A program made the position numbers and the translations under genes. A DNA stretch of 64,000 bases from Ariolimax columbianus (Eukaryota; Mollusca; Gastropoda; Stylommatophora; Arionidae): NCBI GenBank assembly GCA_036924085.1, contig JAVGWX010000012.1, positions 30,416,479 to 30,480,478 of the forward strand, given 5' to 3'. Below are positions 53,701-55,512 of the stretch, piece by piece; the stretch's first letter is position 1; each line of letters starts with the position of its first letter. A model generated the notes under the pieces. It saw only the letters and a list, made by a program, of their open reading frames with translations, was not told the DNA's origin and searched no databases.

Positions 53701-55512
53701 GGAAAGATCCCATTAACATGTCAGTGTGGCATATTAGGAATATGATGCTAAGCCCATATTTTTCTTGACCATCGGCACACTAGGGGTGATATGATCAACA
53801 TCACGCCATCCACCTTTACTTAACAAATGGTGCTTGGGTAGTACTTCTCTATGTACTTTATAGTTACAGTTTTTCTTTATATTTTGAAATAGCTATTGTT
53901 TTTTTCCAATTCTGGAAATGTTTTCCATCAATTCACTTAAGCGTTGTTTTTTCTGTAAAGATTGCATATTTAGTATACAGGGTGTGTTTGTTGAAATATC
54001 ATTTATATAATCTTAGCTTTACTTTGTTTTTTGTTGATGTTGCAAAATTTATCCACTTCAGTCTTCCACTTCTAAGCCCATTTATTCTGAATTTCTCACC
54101 TCGCTGTTTCTTCTGCACGCCATTGGTTGCATGTATGTAATCATTTCAAGTTATCCAGCCAGCCTTTCTTTCCTTGTCATGACTTGATTTTGGCTTTTTA
54201 ATGTGCTGAAATTTGACAACTACAGTTGCCTGTGCTGCTATACTGGCAAAATCTGGCAAAGATGGCGCCGTAACTGGCTGCGAGTCTACATTTCTCTACT
54301 GTTTTGGATCATTTTGGATGCCGCCAGACCACGGATTTGCCTGGAATTCACACTAGTCGACGACTTACACTTGTGTTCACGGATACATGGAGTTGTTTTC
54401 CGTCTGGACTTGTTATTTCGTTCTTTTTTTGTGATTTCTTCCGTCCGTTTATCCTGGTCTGGACGCCGGCTGAATGGCGCTACGCTTATACCTGTGTCGT
54501 ATCTCACGGGTTAGTTCTGCCGGTTCACCTTCACGAATATGGCGTGTGGGAATTTTAGATGCTACTATGATGAACTGAATACAGCTGGGGAGAGATGCCA
54601 GACTCACTCACTCGCTGAGTGTTGTCCATACGACCTCTTGTGGTTATCGAAAAGGCACGACAAACTGCGTTAGATGCCTTCCCACCTTTCTACCCTGCGG
54701 GTTATATGTTTACGGAAAGGCTTCGGTGGTAACCCTGAGGCAAAATCTGCATCCTATGCTATCTCCAGTCGTCTCGATAAATGTCTTGCCACTGGCAAAA
54801 GGTAGCTTAGGCTCTGTGAGCGAGGTTGACAAAAGGCGCAGTTTCTTCCTCACTTTAATCCAAATCTCCGCGCAAGTCACCCATTTCAGCGGACACAGCA
54901 AGAGATACGACTGTCCACACGGCTGAACAAAGAGAGTGGTCTTCATCACTTGTGATGGACAACTATACTATATTCTAGTACTGGTTTCACAAGCTCAATG
55001 TATAACTAGTTTAATGCTCTTCCATACTCCCCAAATAATGCTAGAACATTTATTCATGATTGACAACCTTTGCCATGTGTACAGTAAGTATTTTTTGTTA
55101 TCTGTGCTTTCCACAATTAACACCAATCAAAGTAGTACCTATATAGTTTGGGTTTTCATCCAGTCACAGATTTTTTTCATTTAGCATCAGCATACCATCC
55201 CTGATAAAATATGTAGTTTGATCCTAAAAGGGTTTGATCATATTGTGGCCACCATCACTTTGAGAGACGGCTAATTGACGTGGTTCCATAAGAAAATAAT
55301 TTGATCATATTGTGGTCTCACTTATAAAGCAGTGGCCCACTGTAATGCTCAATTTGTGTATCTTTAACAGCAACAAACAGATATGTTACCTCTGGTATGT
55401 GACCTTTCTCTGTGTTCTCTTTTGTGTATGGGGGCAACCAAAGCTTGACTTTATCGGCATTTAAACGATCTCTCAGCTGTTTAATAAGGAGATCTCGGCT
55501 GATATTCTCCAT
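11611..55512 (-). CDS. NUB1: NUB1 (NEDD8 ultimate buster 1) gene, complete, 16 coding exons
   Basis: NUB1 proteins are adaptors that bring NEDD8 (and in vertebrates FAT10) and its conjugates to the 26S proteasome for degradation, acting in nucleus and cytosol. Sixteen minus-strand segments, each with AG before and GT after, join in phase into a 618-residue protein; human NUB1 is about the same length. Seen in order: an LWLPPYT block (about residue 24), a ubiquitin-like domain (about 88-165), a linker with [12 protein letters not shown], a helical middle with [15 protein letters not shown] and [12 protein letters not shown] domains around [13 protein letters not shown] (370-405), [14 protein letters not shown] (438-470) and [13 protein letters not shown] (492-530), a Ser-rich stretch, and an acidic tail ending [10 protein letters not shown]. 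Codon phases and conserved order make identity near certain. The locus spans 43.9 kb for about 1.86 kb of coding sequence; its introns hold nearly all repeats listed here. An AG directly before the start codon suggests an upstream non-coding exon. Confidence 0.95.
11905..12090 (-). mobile_element. SINE-B-like fragment in NUB1 intron 15
   Basis: Forward sense GTCGGCCCAACACATTCGAT, CAGCCTGTTT..., GGAGGCGGAATAGGGTCTTG match the reverse complement of SINE-B. Confidence 0.65.
12085..12296. repeat. 27-bp minisatellite, about 8 units
   Basis: Unit AGACTTGTAGTGTTCACTTC plus TCACATC, irregular lengths. The overlapping open frames repeating SHIRLVVFT are products of the repeat, not genes. Confidence 0.88.
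12388..12568 (-). CDS. NUB1: NUB1 coding exon 15 (residues 497-556, UBA3 and Ser-rich stretch)
   Basis: 181 nt; acceptor CTTGTATCTAG, donor TCTG|GTAATT. Encodes [20 protein letters not shown] and [18 protein letters not shown], the third UBA domain, followed by about 24 Ser/Thr-rich residues. Human equivalent: MGFDALVAEAALRVFRGNVQ and LAHNGGSLP. Confidence 0.94.
13395..13648. mobile_element. 254-bp insertion (Rep-G) in the CR1 copy
   Basis: Interrupts CR1 between two copies of ATCTACTCAAT (13384-13394 and 13649-13659), an 11-bp target duplication. It is homologous over about 120 bp to 15890-16035 (GATGAAG, TTGGTCATA, TTTTGTTTGTGTCT). Family unknown. Confidence 0.75.
14521..14771 (-). mobile_element. 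RH-LINE internal fragment replacing part of CR1
   Basis: Minus strand encodes [29 protein letters not shown] and [20 protein letters not shown] without a stop. It lacks the family 3' tail, and roughly 95 bp of CR1 sequence that should be at the join is missing. It is therefore not a normal target-primed insertion. Confidence 0.85.
15491..15889. other. Unassigned intronic DNA
   Basis: No repeat family or coding signal recognised between CR1 and Rep-G. Confidence 0.4.
15890..16035. repeat. Second copy of Rep-G
   Basis: Shares GATGAAGTTCTTTTGGTCAT, TTTTGTTTGTGTCTGTCTGG and a trailing A/T run with the insert at 13395-13648. Confidence 0.6.
16036..16834. other. Intronic DNA, no gene recognised
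   Basis: Contains a short open frame at 16436-16657 without a recognisable motif and a Rep-K-like scrap near 16280. It follows the weak donor of NUB1 exon 14 in transcription order. Confidence 0.4.
16835..16918 (-). CDS. NUB1: NUB1 coding exon 14 (residues 469-496)
   Basis: 84 nt, phase 0 at both ends. Reads [17 protein letters not shown] then [11 protein letters not shown], linking UBA2 to UBA3. The donor CAG|GTCTGG is weak. A second CAG|GTCTGG lies 51 nt downstream in frame without a stop, so a 17-residue longer exon is possible. Confidence 0.87.
17068..17270 (-). mobile_element. SINE-A, diverged
   Basis: Forward sense GGGCGTTTGTC, TTTTGCGCCTAAGTGTCCAA, TGCATCCAACTTCAACAC and GGGTTGTGAGCTGTACCAC correspond to reversed SINE-A from tail to head. 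Confidence 0.65.
17395..17700. repeat. About 46-bp irregular minisatellite
   Basis: Units contain ACCAACATTTCAGCCTGAAT then AGTCTTTATCAAGGACTG, six or seven diverged copies of unequal length, next to NUB1 exon 13. Confidence 0.85.
17819..17924 (-). CDS. NUB1: NUB1 coding exon 13 (residues 433-468, UBA2)
   Basis: 106 nt; acceptor ATATTTCAG, donor GAG|GTAGGA. Encodes [20 protein letters not shown] and [15 protein letters not shown], the second UBA domain, with MDF in place of the usual MGF or MGY loop. Human equivalent: MGYSTHAAQQVLHAASGNLD. Confidence 0.92.
17955..18204 (+). mobile_element. RTE-like LINE fragment (post-RT region)
   Basis: Plus-strand translation [40 protein letters not shown] and KMRCFR is the well-known K..L...K......LLYG.ETWTL......I...EMRC.R block of LINE reverse transcriptases. 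Short and decayed. Confidence 0.8.
18208..18510 (+). mobile_element. SINE-D copy (without clear CR1 tail)
   Basis: GATCTCGAGGTAAGATGTCG, GGTCGCAGGTATAAATCACA, TGGAAACTGAAAAGAGTAGG, CTTACCGGCCGCTGCC align with the SINE-D at 29741-30179. It diverges at the 3' end. Confidence 0.75.
18735..19215. repeat. 20-bp minisatellite, about 24 units, each with a possible TTAA
   Basis: Unit ATGCTCTGGACAAGCTTAAG (variants CTTAGG, CTTACG, CTTAAC). The AAGCTTAA core supplies a TTAA in many units. The array resumes as a single unit at 19854-19877 and a partial one at 22540, with TTAA-flanked insertions between. Confidence 0.96.
19220..19853 (-). mobile_element. Non-autonomous piggyBac-type element (PB-MITE), TTAA-flanked
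   Basis: 634 bp without coding capacity, bounded by TTAA on both sides (19216-19219 and 19854-19857) within 20-bp minisatellite sequence. Its right end, read inward, CCTGCTGCATACCAT, resembles the left end of the neighbouring transposase-bearing element (CTGGTTGCATACTAT), 11 of 15 identical. The part at 19222-19595 is homologous (inverted) to 38540-38900 and 50750-51125. Confidence 0.7.
20225..22033 (+). pseudogene. piggyBac (PGBD4-like) transposase, inactivated
   Basis: Excision and insertion enzyme of piggyBac elements. An acidic N-terminus ([20 protein letters not shown]) is followed by the DDE-type core: [20 protein letters not shown] (first Asp near 21026), [19 protein letters not shown] (second Asp near 21268) and [10 protein letters not shown] (third, near 21595). 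The C-terminal Cys/His-rich domain ([27 protein letters not shown]) is complete. Lesions: frame shifts near 20440, 20895 and 21610, an in-frame stop at about 21227, and a SINE-A insertion at 20600-20705. The reading order of family motifs is otherwise kept. Confidence 0.92.
20600..20705 (+). mobile_element. 5'-truncated SINE-A inside the piggyBac transposase
   Basis: ATGCTGAAGTCGGATGCACT through AAGGCGAACGC and A-tail. Target duplication ATTGGTATCAAT (20588-20599) and ATTGTTATCAAT (20706-20717), 11 of 12 identical. Confidence 0.92.
22802..22890 (-). CDS. NUB1: NUB1 coding exon 12 (residues 404-433, basic linker)
   Basis: 89 nt; acceptor GACTGTATCCATAG, donor CC|GTAAGT. Encodes a Lys/Arg-rich linker ([22 protein letters not shown]) between UBA1 and UBA2, in the place of the RKEEKEKKRRR segment of human NUB1. 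Less conserved, but both phases fit exactly. Confidence 0.85.
22940..23494 (-). mobile_element. RH-LINE 3' fragment
   Basis: Minus strand: (GAA)n-type tail at 22945, then in 5' order [40 protein letters not shown] and [20 protein letters not shown] pieces with frameshifts. It covers the last part of RNase H and the Cys/His tail, in NUB1 intron 11. Confidence 0.85.
23655..23835 (+). mobile_element. SINE-A, diverged
   Basis: Head AAAGTGGTTAGTCACATAGC, TCACAACCCAACATGA, body CTGAAGTCAGATGCACTGGG and tail GTGAACAAAAAA match SINE-A. Confidence 0.75.
23885..24040 (+). repeat. Dispersed repeat Rep-K, second copy
   Basis: CTTCCAAGCATGTCACAGAA, GAGGGTTGTGCATGATGCTA, CTATGCTTCACTTGAGAATC; see 4330-4510. 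Confidence 0.6.
24100..24315 (+). mobile_element. SINE-E (tRNA-derived)
   Basis: A-box-like TAGTGGCAGAGCACTCAC and B-box-like GGAATTCAACTC, then AAGGGAACTGACCACTCCCA, AAGCTGTGGATTAGTA and CTAACACTTCATCC. Homologous to 28985-29215. Confidence 0.75.
24325..24955. repeat. Rep-F, unknown 0.6-kb dispersed repeat, copy 1
   Basis: Runs from GATCGACCA..AGCAAGTCCA to GTCAGGCACGACCATCTTAC and aligns along its length with 49240-49890. Relatively GC-rich, with CTGATGAAGGAGT near the end. The overlapping open frame (24379-24777) is not conserved in the other copy, so coding is unlikely. No terminal repeats or polymerase motifs seen. Confidence 0.75.
25228..26195. repeat. 60-bp minisatellite with internal sub-repeats
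   Basis: Unit GAAGTGATGCCACGATGAAG, GGAAGACATGTGAAATGATG, ACATGTTGAAGGGAAGACAT; sub-motif GAAGGGAAGACATG recurs every 15-30 bp, with several higher-order arrangements. The long minus-strand open frames through it (up to 436 codons, repeating HVFPS and FHMSSLH) exist only because the unit lacks stops in all three frames. It lies in NUB1 intron 11. Confidence 0.96.
26299..26399 (-). CDS. NUB1: NUB1 coding exon 11 (residues 370-403, UBA1)
   Basis: 101 nt; acceptor TTTTAACTATCTAG, donor AAAG|GTATTT. Encodes the first UBA domain: [20 protein letters not shown] and [13 protein letters not shown], with the MGF loop and the N.A..Y.M helix typical of UBA. Human NUB1 has [19 protein letters not shown] here. 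Confidence 0.95.
26485..26785 (+). mobile_element. SINE-C, diverged
   Basis: GTGAAATATACTGATCAAGA, TGGTTTCTGGAAACA, ATAGTGGTGAGTTTACTGAG and GGATGTAAGAAGAGCTACTG align with SINE-C copies at 29250 and 42150. Confidence 0.65.
26930..27470. repeat. 62-bp minisatellite made of two 31-bp halves
   Basis: Higher-order unit: CAGCCCTGTATGTTAGTGGG plus CAAAGACCTAA, then CAGCCCTGTATGTCAGTGGA plus CAGAGATCAAA, about 8.5 units. Variant halves with AGTCATGTATG are placed periodically. Confidence 0.95.
27472..27695. repeat. 42-bp minisatellite, five units, abutting the 62-bp array
   Basis: Unit ACATAAAAACACACCATATG, GATGGCATCATCAAGTAACTTC. It begins where the 62-bp array ends, at ACGAAACACACCAGGTGGATG. 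Confidence 0.93.
27750..28092 (+). mobile_element. RTE-like LINE C-terminal fragment
   Basis: Plus-strand reading [36 protein letters not shown] and [16 protein letters not shown] corresponds to LYG.ETW, the I.W.D.I.N..L and RRR.W.WIGH.LR blocks of LINE post-RT regions. Stops present. Confidence 0.85.
28098..28460 (+). mobile_element. SINE-B, nearly full length
   Basis: Head GCAGTGGTTAGCGACCCATA, body CAAGACCCTTCTACACCTGC, GGAAAACAGGCTGCAGCAGG, CTGAAGTCGGATGTGTTGGA, CAAGCTGTAAACTACGACAC, tail GCGAACGAACGAAGAAGAAG. Best reference copy in the window together with 35511-35867. Confidence 0.85.
28690..28960 (+). mobile_element. RTE-like LINE fragment
   Basis: [40 protein letters not shown] and a VQHSQAG remnant match the post-RT block of LINEs, with stops. 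Confidence 0.75.
28985..29215 (+). mobile_element. SINE-E, second copy
   Basis: GTATCTGATCAGTGTAGTGG, AGAGCCCTCACTTTTTATGG, GGGCTCAACTCC (B-box-like), GGAAGGGAACTGGACACTCC, TTCTAACACTTTATTCC. Aligned with 24100-24315; a 3' part also lies at 53565-53690. Confidence 0.78.
29245..29605 (+). mobile_element. SINE-C with a duplicated internal unit
   Basis: CATCGTCTGGTTTGACAAAA, TTAGTCAGGGTCTGACAAAA, TATACTGGCCAAGACCCCCA, GGAAACAGGCTGTTTTCATG, CTAACAAGGTGGGAGATTGA, GCCAAGCATAGCACAAG, tail GGGCATTCAACAAAACC. The roughly 37-bp segment ending ...CAAAATATACTG occurs twice. Confidence 0.82.
29741..30179 (+). mobile_element. SINE-D with a CR1 LINE 3' tail
   Basis: tRNA-like head (TGGTCTCAAGGTAAGGTGTC, then GTGGGTTTCGAATCACAG near the B-box position), body TTGGAAATTGAAAAGAGTAG and AAAGGCCGCTGCCC. 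The last 60 bp before the poly-A (AACTGGTTGTATACAGACTC, TTCTAAACCAGTATTAAAAT) equal the CR1 3' end. Short target duplication AACAAGG (29734-29740 and 30180-30186). At 30018-30070 a stretch resembles the start of the CpG-rich element at 54258. Confidence 0.85.
30249..30300 (-). CDS. NUB1: NUB1 coding exon 10 (residues 353-369, 52 nt)
   Basis: A very short exon found by asking which segment could join exon 9 (phase 0) to the first UBA exon (needs one base). Acceptor TTGTCGTTTGATAG, donor GAGC|GTAAGA. Reads [17 protein letters not shown] plus one base; joined it gives LNEL-MLMGF, aligned with KVDNLLQLGF in human NUB1. Confidence 0.85.
30364..31101. mobile_element. hAT-like non-autonomous element containing a SINE-C
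   Basis: Begins CAGTGGTTCTCAATCTGG and ends AAAGGTTGAGAACCACT, matching inverted ends of the CAGTGGTTCTCAA type known from hAT elements. No transposase. A SINE-C at about 30585-30925 lies inside. I do not see a convincing 8-bp target duplication. Confidence 0.65.
30585..30925 (+). mobile_element. SINE-C inside the hAT-like element
   Basis: AAGACTAACGTCTAGTCAGA, two internal units (TCAGACAACATTTACTGATC and TCAGGCAAAACATACTGGTC), GAGGTGAGGAATCGACGTGA, tail CATTGTGGGCATTCG. Confidence 0.82.
31275..32515 (-). mobile_element. mariner-like transposon remnant, internally deleted
   Basis: Minus strand. From 32514 [38 protein letters not shown] and [17 protein letters not shown] form the N-terminal helix-turn-helix of mariner transposases. 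After a SINE-C (31996-32290) [14 protein letters not shown] continues the DNA-binding part. Then the middle of the enzyme is missing and [20 protein letters not shown] (31860-31800) gives the C-terminal catalytic block with YSPDL.P.D. The 3' end AGTCCTGGAACTTTTTGAAC (about 31310-31285) looks like a mariner terminal repeat. The other end is cut by SINE-B at 32555. Confidence 0.85.
31996..32290 (+). mobile_element. SINE-C inserted in mariner
   Basis: Flanked by a perfect 10-bp duplication ATCTCACAAA (31986-31995 and 32291-32300) lying in transposase sequence. Has a single internal unit (TTGCACAAAATACTGACC) and the tail GGGCATTAAACAAC. Confidence 0.88.
32555..32800 (+). mobile_element. SINE-B, diverged
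   Basis: GGCTGCTTGCTTCAGGGTTA, GCAGGCTGGCTAAGAGACTT, CCTGAAATCAGAGGTGTTGG, CTGTAAACGACGACACAACA match SINE-B without its tail. Confidence 0.72.
32805..33000 (-). mobile_element. LINE C-terminal fragment
   Basis: Minus strand reads [20 protein letters not shown], a typical HLL.ECP....R..L end of RNase H-type LINEs. Homologous nucleotide stretch at 46790-47010. Confidence 0.6.
33140..33365 (+). mobile_element. SINE-C, diverged
   Basis: ATATACTGACTAAGGCCTAG, GTGGTCAATTAGGTGGGGAT, CATAGTTGTGATACTATTGA, ACAGCCATAAGGACCCAGG align with SINE-C. Confidence 0.6.
33366..33994. other. Unassigned intronic DNA
   Basis: No gene or repeat family recognised. GCTCCTATAACCTCTTAGGG (33806) resembles a short stretch at 22662, perhaps part of another dispersed repeat. 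Confidence 0.35.
33995..34745 (+). mobile_element. CR1-like LINE, post-RT and 3' end
   Basis: [20 protein letters not shown] and [20 protein letters not shown], then frameshifted C-terminal block and 3' end at 34740. 5'-truncated inside the RT domain; in NUB1 intron 9. Confidence 0.88.
34919..35026 (-). CDS. NUB1: NUB1 coding exon 9 (residues 317-352)
   Basis: 108 nt, phase 0 at both ends, donor CGG|GTAAGA. Reads [20 protein letters not shown] and [12 protein letters not shown], matching [20 protein letters not shown] of human NUB1. It lies between a decayed CR1 copy and a SINE-C. Confidence 0.92.
35058..35510 (+). mobile_element. SINE-C with five tandem internal units
   Basis: A 37-bp segment, GACACGTTAGTCAGGGTCAG then GCAAAATATACTGACCA, repeats four to five times at 35085-35255 before the normal body (AAGACCCTCACCTCGGCTTC, AACAAGGTGAGGGATCGACT). 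The tail continues at 35868-35905 (CCTTGTGGGCATTC, AAC repeats) beyond an inserted SINE-B. Confidence 0.88.
35511..35867 (-). mobile_element. SINE-B inserted in the tail of SINE-C
   Basis: Full-length reverse copy, (TTC)n at 35511 and head at about 35860. Target duplication CCTTGTGGGCACTC (35497-35510) and CCTTGTGGGCATTC (35868-35881), 13 of 14 identical. Confidence 0.9.
35906..36249. other. Unassigned intronic DNA
   Basis: No recognisable content apart from short open frames. Confidence 0.35.
36250..36425 (+). mobile_element. CR1 3' end fragment
   Basis: GTGGTGAATGCTTGGAATGC through GAACTAGATTGG-like coding end to GTAAATGAAACTGGTTGTAT and CCAGTATAAAGATGTTAAGT. Confidence 0.87.
36426..37214. 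other. Unassigned intronic DNA
   Basis: T-rich on the plus strand, with a G-run near 36794-36812; no gene or family recognised. Confidence 0.35.
37215..37291 (-). CDS. NUB1: NUB1 coding exon 8 (residues 291-316)
   Basis: 77 nt; acceptor TTCATCTCCCAG, donor AAG|GTAACC, ends in phase 0. Reads [20 protein letters not shown] then LTSIK, matching [20 protein letters not shown] of human NUB1. Confidence 0.92.
37340..37995. repeat. ATC-rich satellite with about 30-bp sub-units
   Basis: Low-complexity (ATC)n derivative organised into CATCAAGATCATTATCACAA, TCCCCACTGC and related blocks. Open frames on both strands (up to 158 codons) are by-products. Confidence 0.88.
37996..38535. other. Unassigned intronic DNA
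   Basis: No gene signal recognised; Rep-K-like text near 38130-38180 only. Confidence 0.35.
38540..38900 (+). mobile_element. PB-MITE-related module, copy 2
   Basis: TTTAGTTTGTTTATGTAGAT, GTATCTCAGAAACTAACACA, TTATGTCAATACACACAAAC, GTTACAGGCACTCAGAGTC, CGTGACGTGCTGAAA. The same order occurs inverted at 19222-19595 inside a TTAA-flanked element. The TTAA ends are not clear here. Confidence 0.65.
38998..39098 (-). CDS. NUB1: NUB1 coding exon 7 (residues 257-291)
   Basis: 101 nt; the first base finishes the Arg codon, the last base opens a Glu codon. Reads [20 protein letters not shown] then [13 protein letters not shown], matching [20 protein letters not shown] of human NUB1. Of two possible acceptors the inner one (AAAATGCAG) keeps the frame. 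Confidence 0.92.
39280..39500 (+). mobile_element. LINE C-terminal fragment with GAA tail
   Basis: Plus strand [20 protein letters not shown] and [17 protein letters not shown] resemble the RH-LINE tail ([34 protein letters not shown]) but are clearly diverged: a related family. Ends AAAGAAGAAGAAGG. Confidence 0.7.
39995..40300 (+). mobile_element. SINE-C with one internal unit
   Basis: GATGACTAAAGTCTGGTCAG, GCAAAATATACTGGCCAAGA, AACAAGTTGGGATATCGATG, GTAAACCTTCTCATTGTGGG. Confidence 0.82.
40301..40639. other. Unassigned intronic DNA with a (GT)n microsatellite
   Basis: No gene signal. TGTGTGTGTGTGTGTG at about 40620-40637 follows a G-run. Confidence 0.4.
40640..40787 (+). mobile_element. 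SINE-A, diverged
   Basis: TGTTCGATTCAGCAAGATAG, GGAAGTAAACTGTATTTAAA, CTGAAGTCAGATGC and an A-tail; ends directly at the 34-bp array. Confidence 0.6.
40788..42146. repeat. 34-bp minisatellite, about 40 units, derived from SINE-C
   Basis: Unit TAATTGGGGTCTGGAGAAAC, ATACTGATCAAGAG. The core GGTCTGG.GAAACATACTGATCAAG corresponds to the repeated SINE-C segment (GGTCAGGCAAAATATACTGATCAG). The right end of the array passes without a break into SINE-C body sequence at 42147-42335. Two subtypes (GGGGTC and TGGGTC) alternate in blocks. Confidence 0.95.
42147..42335 (+). mobile_element. SINE-C body continuing from the 34-bp array
   Basis: GTGAAACAGGTTGTGTCACA, GGCCAATGAGGTAAGGATCA, CATAGTAGTGAGATTACTGA and AGAAGGACCCAGGTCCACCT match SINE-C past its internal unit. 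Confidence 0.75.
42336..43320 (-). mobile_element. RTE-like LINE, linker and endonuclease end (decayed)
   Basis: Minus strand: [19 protein letters not shown] (43190-43130) is the endonuclease NDNG..LL.FC...L.I.NT motif. Then [17 protein letters not shown] and [17 protein letters not shown] form the linker, and [20 protein letters not shown] with [14 protein letters not shown] the start of RT. It stops before the palm motifs; many stops. In NUB1 intron 6. Confidence 0.82.
43330..43970. other. Unassigned insert within the LINE endonuclease
   Basis: About 640 bp of relatively GC-rich sequence separating two parts of one endonuclease domain. No reading frame, terminal repeat or family recognised; the limits are approximate. 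Confidence 0.45.
43975..44400 (-). mobile_element. RTE-like LINE, N-terminal endonuclease part
   Basis: Minus strand [35 protein letters not shown] (AP endonuclease start; the TE of TETK is the catalytic Glu position), then [20 protein letters not shown] and VMVLNFKEE. In line with the part at 42336-43320 on the same strand. Confidence 0.82.
44804..44910 (-). CDS. NUB1: NUB1 coding exon 6 (residues 222-257)
   Basis: Acceptor TTGTTTTTCAG, donor TTCAG|GTACAA; 107 nt ending two bases into an Arg codon. Reads [20 protein letters not shown] and [11 protein letters not shown], nearly superimposable on the AMGYHEKGRAFLKRKEYGIA segment of human NUB1; one of the best-conserved exons. Confidence 0.93.
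45125..45510. repeat. About 35-bp minisatellite, irregular
   Basis: Units with GAGGTGCCATCTCCACATCA, AAGGTCAG and TTCAAGT, about nine, with composite longer units toward 45500. Between NUB1 exons 5 and 6. Confidence 0.85.
45762..45835 (-). CDS. NUB1: NUB1 coding exon 5 (residues 197-221)
   Basis: 74 nt; the first two bases complete the split Asp codon from exon 4. Reads [20 protein letters not shown], aligned with YLDIANQTGRSIRIPPSE of human NUB1. Donor AAG|GTAATA. Confidence 0.9.
45968..46675 (-). mobile_element. CR1-like LINE 3' part, split by a SINE-B tail
   Basis: 3' end at 45970 (AACGTCTTTATACTGGTTTA), C-terminal coding to 46253, insertion at 46266-46431, then resumption (ATAGACCTGTATTAAGTCAC) to about 46675. 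Confidence 0.87.
46266..46431 (-). mobile_element. 5'-truncated SINE-B inside CR1
   Basis: (TTC)n tail at 46266 then CTCAATCTCCCGCTATCAAG, TTACAGCTTGACTGCGATAT. Perfect 12-bp duplication GATTATCTTATA (46254-46265 and 46432-46443). Confidence 0.92.
46790..47010 (-). mobile_element. LINE C-terminal fragment, homologue of 32805-33000
   Basis: Shares TTTAGTCCTTTAGCCCAATG, TGTTTGTTAATTGCTGC and GAATGAGCATTTTCC with the other copy. Confidence 0.55.
47248..48673 (-). mobile_element. Young RH-LINE copy with intact RNase H frame
   Basis: 5'-truncated LINE flanked by a perfect 12-bp duplication CCCAGCCAACTC (47236-47247 and 48674-48685), ending in (TTC)n, i.e. a (GAA)n tail on its own strand. Carries the open frame at 47274-48668. 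Confidence 0.95.
47274..48668 (-). CDS. RH-LINE polyprotein C-terminal part: end of RT plus RNase H (464 codons)
   Basis: The frame is open from the truncation point to the normal stop. Residues 25-80 ([27 protein letters not shown]) are the post-RT region. Residues 200-330 are an RNase H with all catalytic residues: Asp206 (YTDGS), Glu246 (RAEAL), Asp270 (LLTDALE), His313 ([13 protein letters not shown]) and Asp323. The enzyme degrades the RNA strand during retrotransposition. A C-terminal [15 protein letters not shown] motif may bind zinc. Reverse transcriptase and endonuclease are missing, so this copy cannot move itself. Its first Met is probably not a native start. Confidence 0.9.
   Translation of the reverse strand: MKARERMAIMRKLAGTSWGADEGILKKLYTGRVRPVLEYGIAAWTTAAKANFDKVNKLQNQAMRIITGGMKSTPIVELEKITKLQSMTDRRDCRAQLQSEKLRRLTDHPMYQRLNNLGTGKLKRRNFAEIAKAKMHEDPINALTTPKPITTVRKPTWRQDIFPEVVENIPGIANKNCQSEKERRDTTLSFITKSYPSMDWTHAYTDGSVTNTTQNGGAGAFLNLPNGRKITLSFATGKYTSNFRAEALRAAVEEMVTHSENESHIVLLTDALEVVTALKSQKNTELNDLRAALCKLCQQSAPKRVVVQWVPSHCNIQGNEEADRLAKEGARLPQTDTSMTYEESKRLIKARYMTKWETEHTGYTKNDAYYQLNRREQVVVFRLRTGHNRLRYHLFNKLKIGCTDECPCGTGKMTTEHLLQNCPTYEDQREQMWPLPVELQDKLYGSCESLRMTAAFFEKIMVAV
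49059..49185 (-). CDS. NUB1: NUB1 coding exon 4 (residues 155-196)
   Basis: Acceptor AAACATTTTCAG, donor GATG|GTAAAT; 127 nt, ends after one base of a codon. Encodes the last Ubl strand ([11 protein letters not shown]) and a Glu/Arg-rich helix with [16 protein letters not shown], matching the QIQRTKRGLEIL segment of human NUB1. Confidence 0.92.
49240..49890. repeat. Rep-F, copy 2
   Basis: GATCGACCAATACCAAGTCC, GAACAGTACTCCACAGCCTC, GTGGCCTCTAGATTGTGTCC, CTGATGAAGGAGTCATGAAT, AGCGCAGGCAGTCAGGCACT. Same orientation and order as 24325-24955. Confidence 0.75.
49891..50749. other. Unassigned intronic DNA
   Basis: A/T-rich, no coding or repeat family recognised. It includes a short GC-richer stretch at 50395-50480. 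Confidence 0.35.
50750..51125 (+). mobile_element. PB-MITE-related module, copy 3
   Basis: GTTTAGTTTGTTTATGTGGA, TTGTATCTCAGAAACTAGCA, TTTATGTCTCTACACACAAC, GGTTACAGGCTCTCAAATTA, GCAACATGCTAAAA, parallel to 38540-38900. Confidence 0.65.
51275..51545 (+). mobile_element. SINE-B, diverged
   Basis: CAGTGGCTCATAGCTAACTG, GTCAGCAAATCAGAGCTGAC, GCCCTGGAAACAGGGTGCAT, CGCTATAAACTACAACACAA. Confidence 0.72.
51546..52279. other. Intronic DNA with a Rep-K scrap
   Basis: A Rep-K-like core at 52030-52110 (minus); the rest unassigned. Confidence 0.35.
52280..52447 (-). CDS. NUB1: NUB1 coding exon 3 (residues 99-154, ubiquitin-like domain)
   Basis: Acceptor TTTCTTATTGTAG, donor CTT|GTAAGT, phase 0, 56 codons. 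Encodes the core of the ubiquitin-like fold ([29 protein letters not shown]), the part that in NUB1 proteins contacts the proteasome. The pattern ...LI..G...D...L...G matches ubiquitin-like domains in general. Confidence 0.93.
52790..53060. repeat. Dispersed repeat Rep-H, copy 1
   Basis: Purine-rich strand with ATAAAGAGAGACCAAAAGAG, CAGTGGAGAGTATG, ATAGAATGTATTGAATCTAA and AAGGTTTAAGGCATCCCA. Aligned with 61400-61690. Confidence 0.5.
53095..53265 (-). CDS. NUB1: NUB1 coding exon 2 (residues 42-98)
   Basis: Acceptor TTTCCTTTACAG, donor GAG|GTAGTG, phase 0 at both ends, 57 codons. Reads [20 protein letters not shown] then a charged helix and GIATLRIKL, the first strand of the ubiquitin-like domain (GIATIEV in human). 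Confidence 0.93.
53565..53690 (+). mobile_element. SINE-E partial copy
   Basis: GGGGTACAACTCCCGCTACG, TGGACACCTGGCTTACTGTT, AGGAAGGGAACGGACCATCC. Confidence 0.65.
53691..54239. other. Unassigned intronic DNA
   Basis: T-rich on the plus strand with no recognised feature. Confidence 0.35.
54240..54955 (+). mobile_element. CpG-rich element, possibly the 5' end of a LINE
   Basis: About 700 bp, much richer in CpG than its surroundings, starting near AAAGATGGCGCCGTAACTGG (54257). AAGATGGCG is a YY1-type motif common at LINE 5' ends. The first 55 bp resemble part of SINE-D (30018-30070). Frames such as [20 protein letters not shown] and [20 protein letters not shown] are open in pieces, but I do not recognise a domain. 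A host regulatory island of NUB1 intron 1 is the alternative. Confidence 0.4.
54956..55389. other. Unassigned intronic DNA before NUB1 exon 1 donor
   Basis: Nothing recognised except a locally repeated TTTGATCATATTGTGG (about 55236 and 55301). Confidence 0.35.
55390..55512 (-). CDS. NUB1: NUB1 coding exon 1 (residues 1-41)
   Basis: Starts at the ATG (55512) giving MENISRDLL and ends at a GAG|GTAACA donor. It contains [15 protein letters not shown], matching the LWKPPYT.EN block at the start of vertebrate NUB1, which fixes both frame and start. A pyrimidine-containing stretch and AG immediately precede the ATG, so this may be the second transcribed exon. Ends in phase 0. Confidence 0.93.
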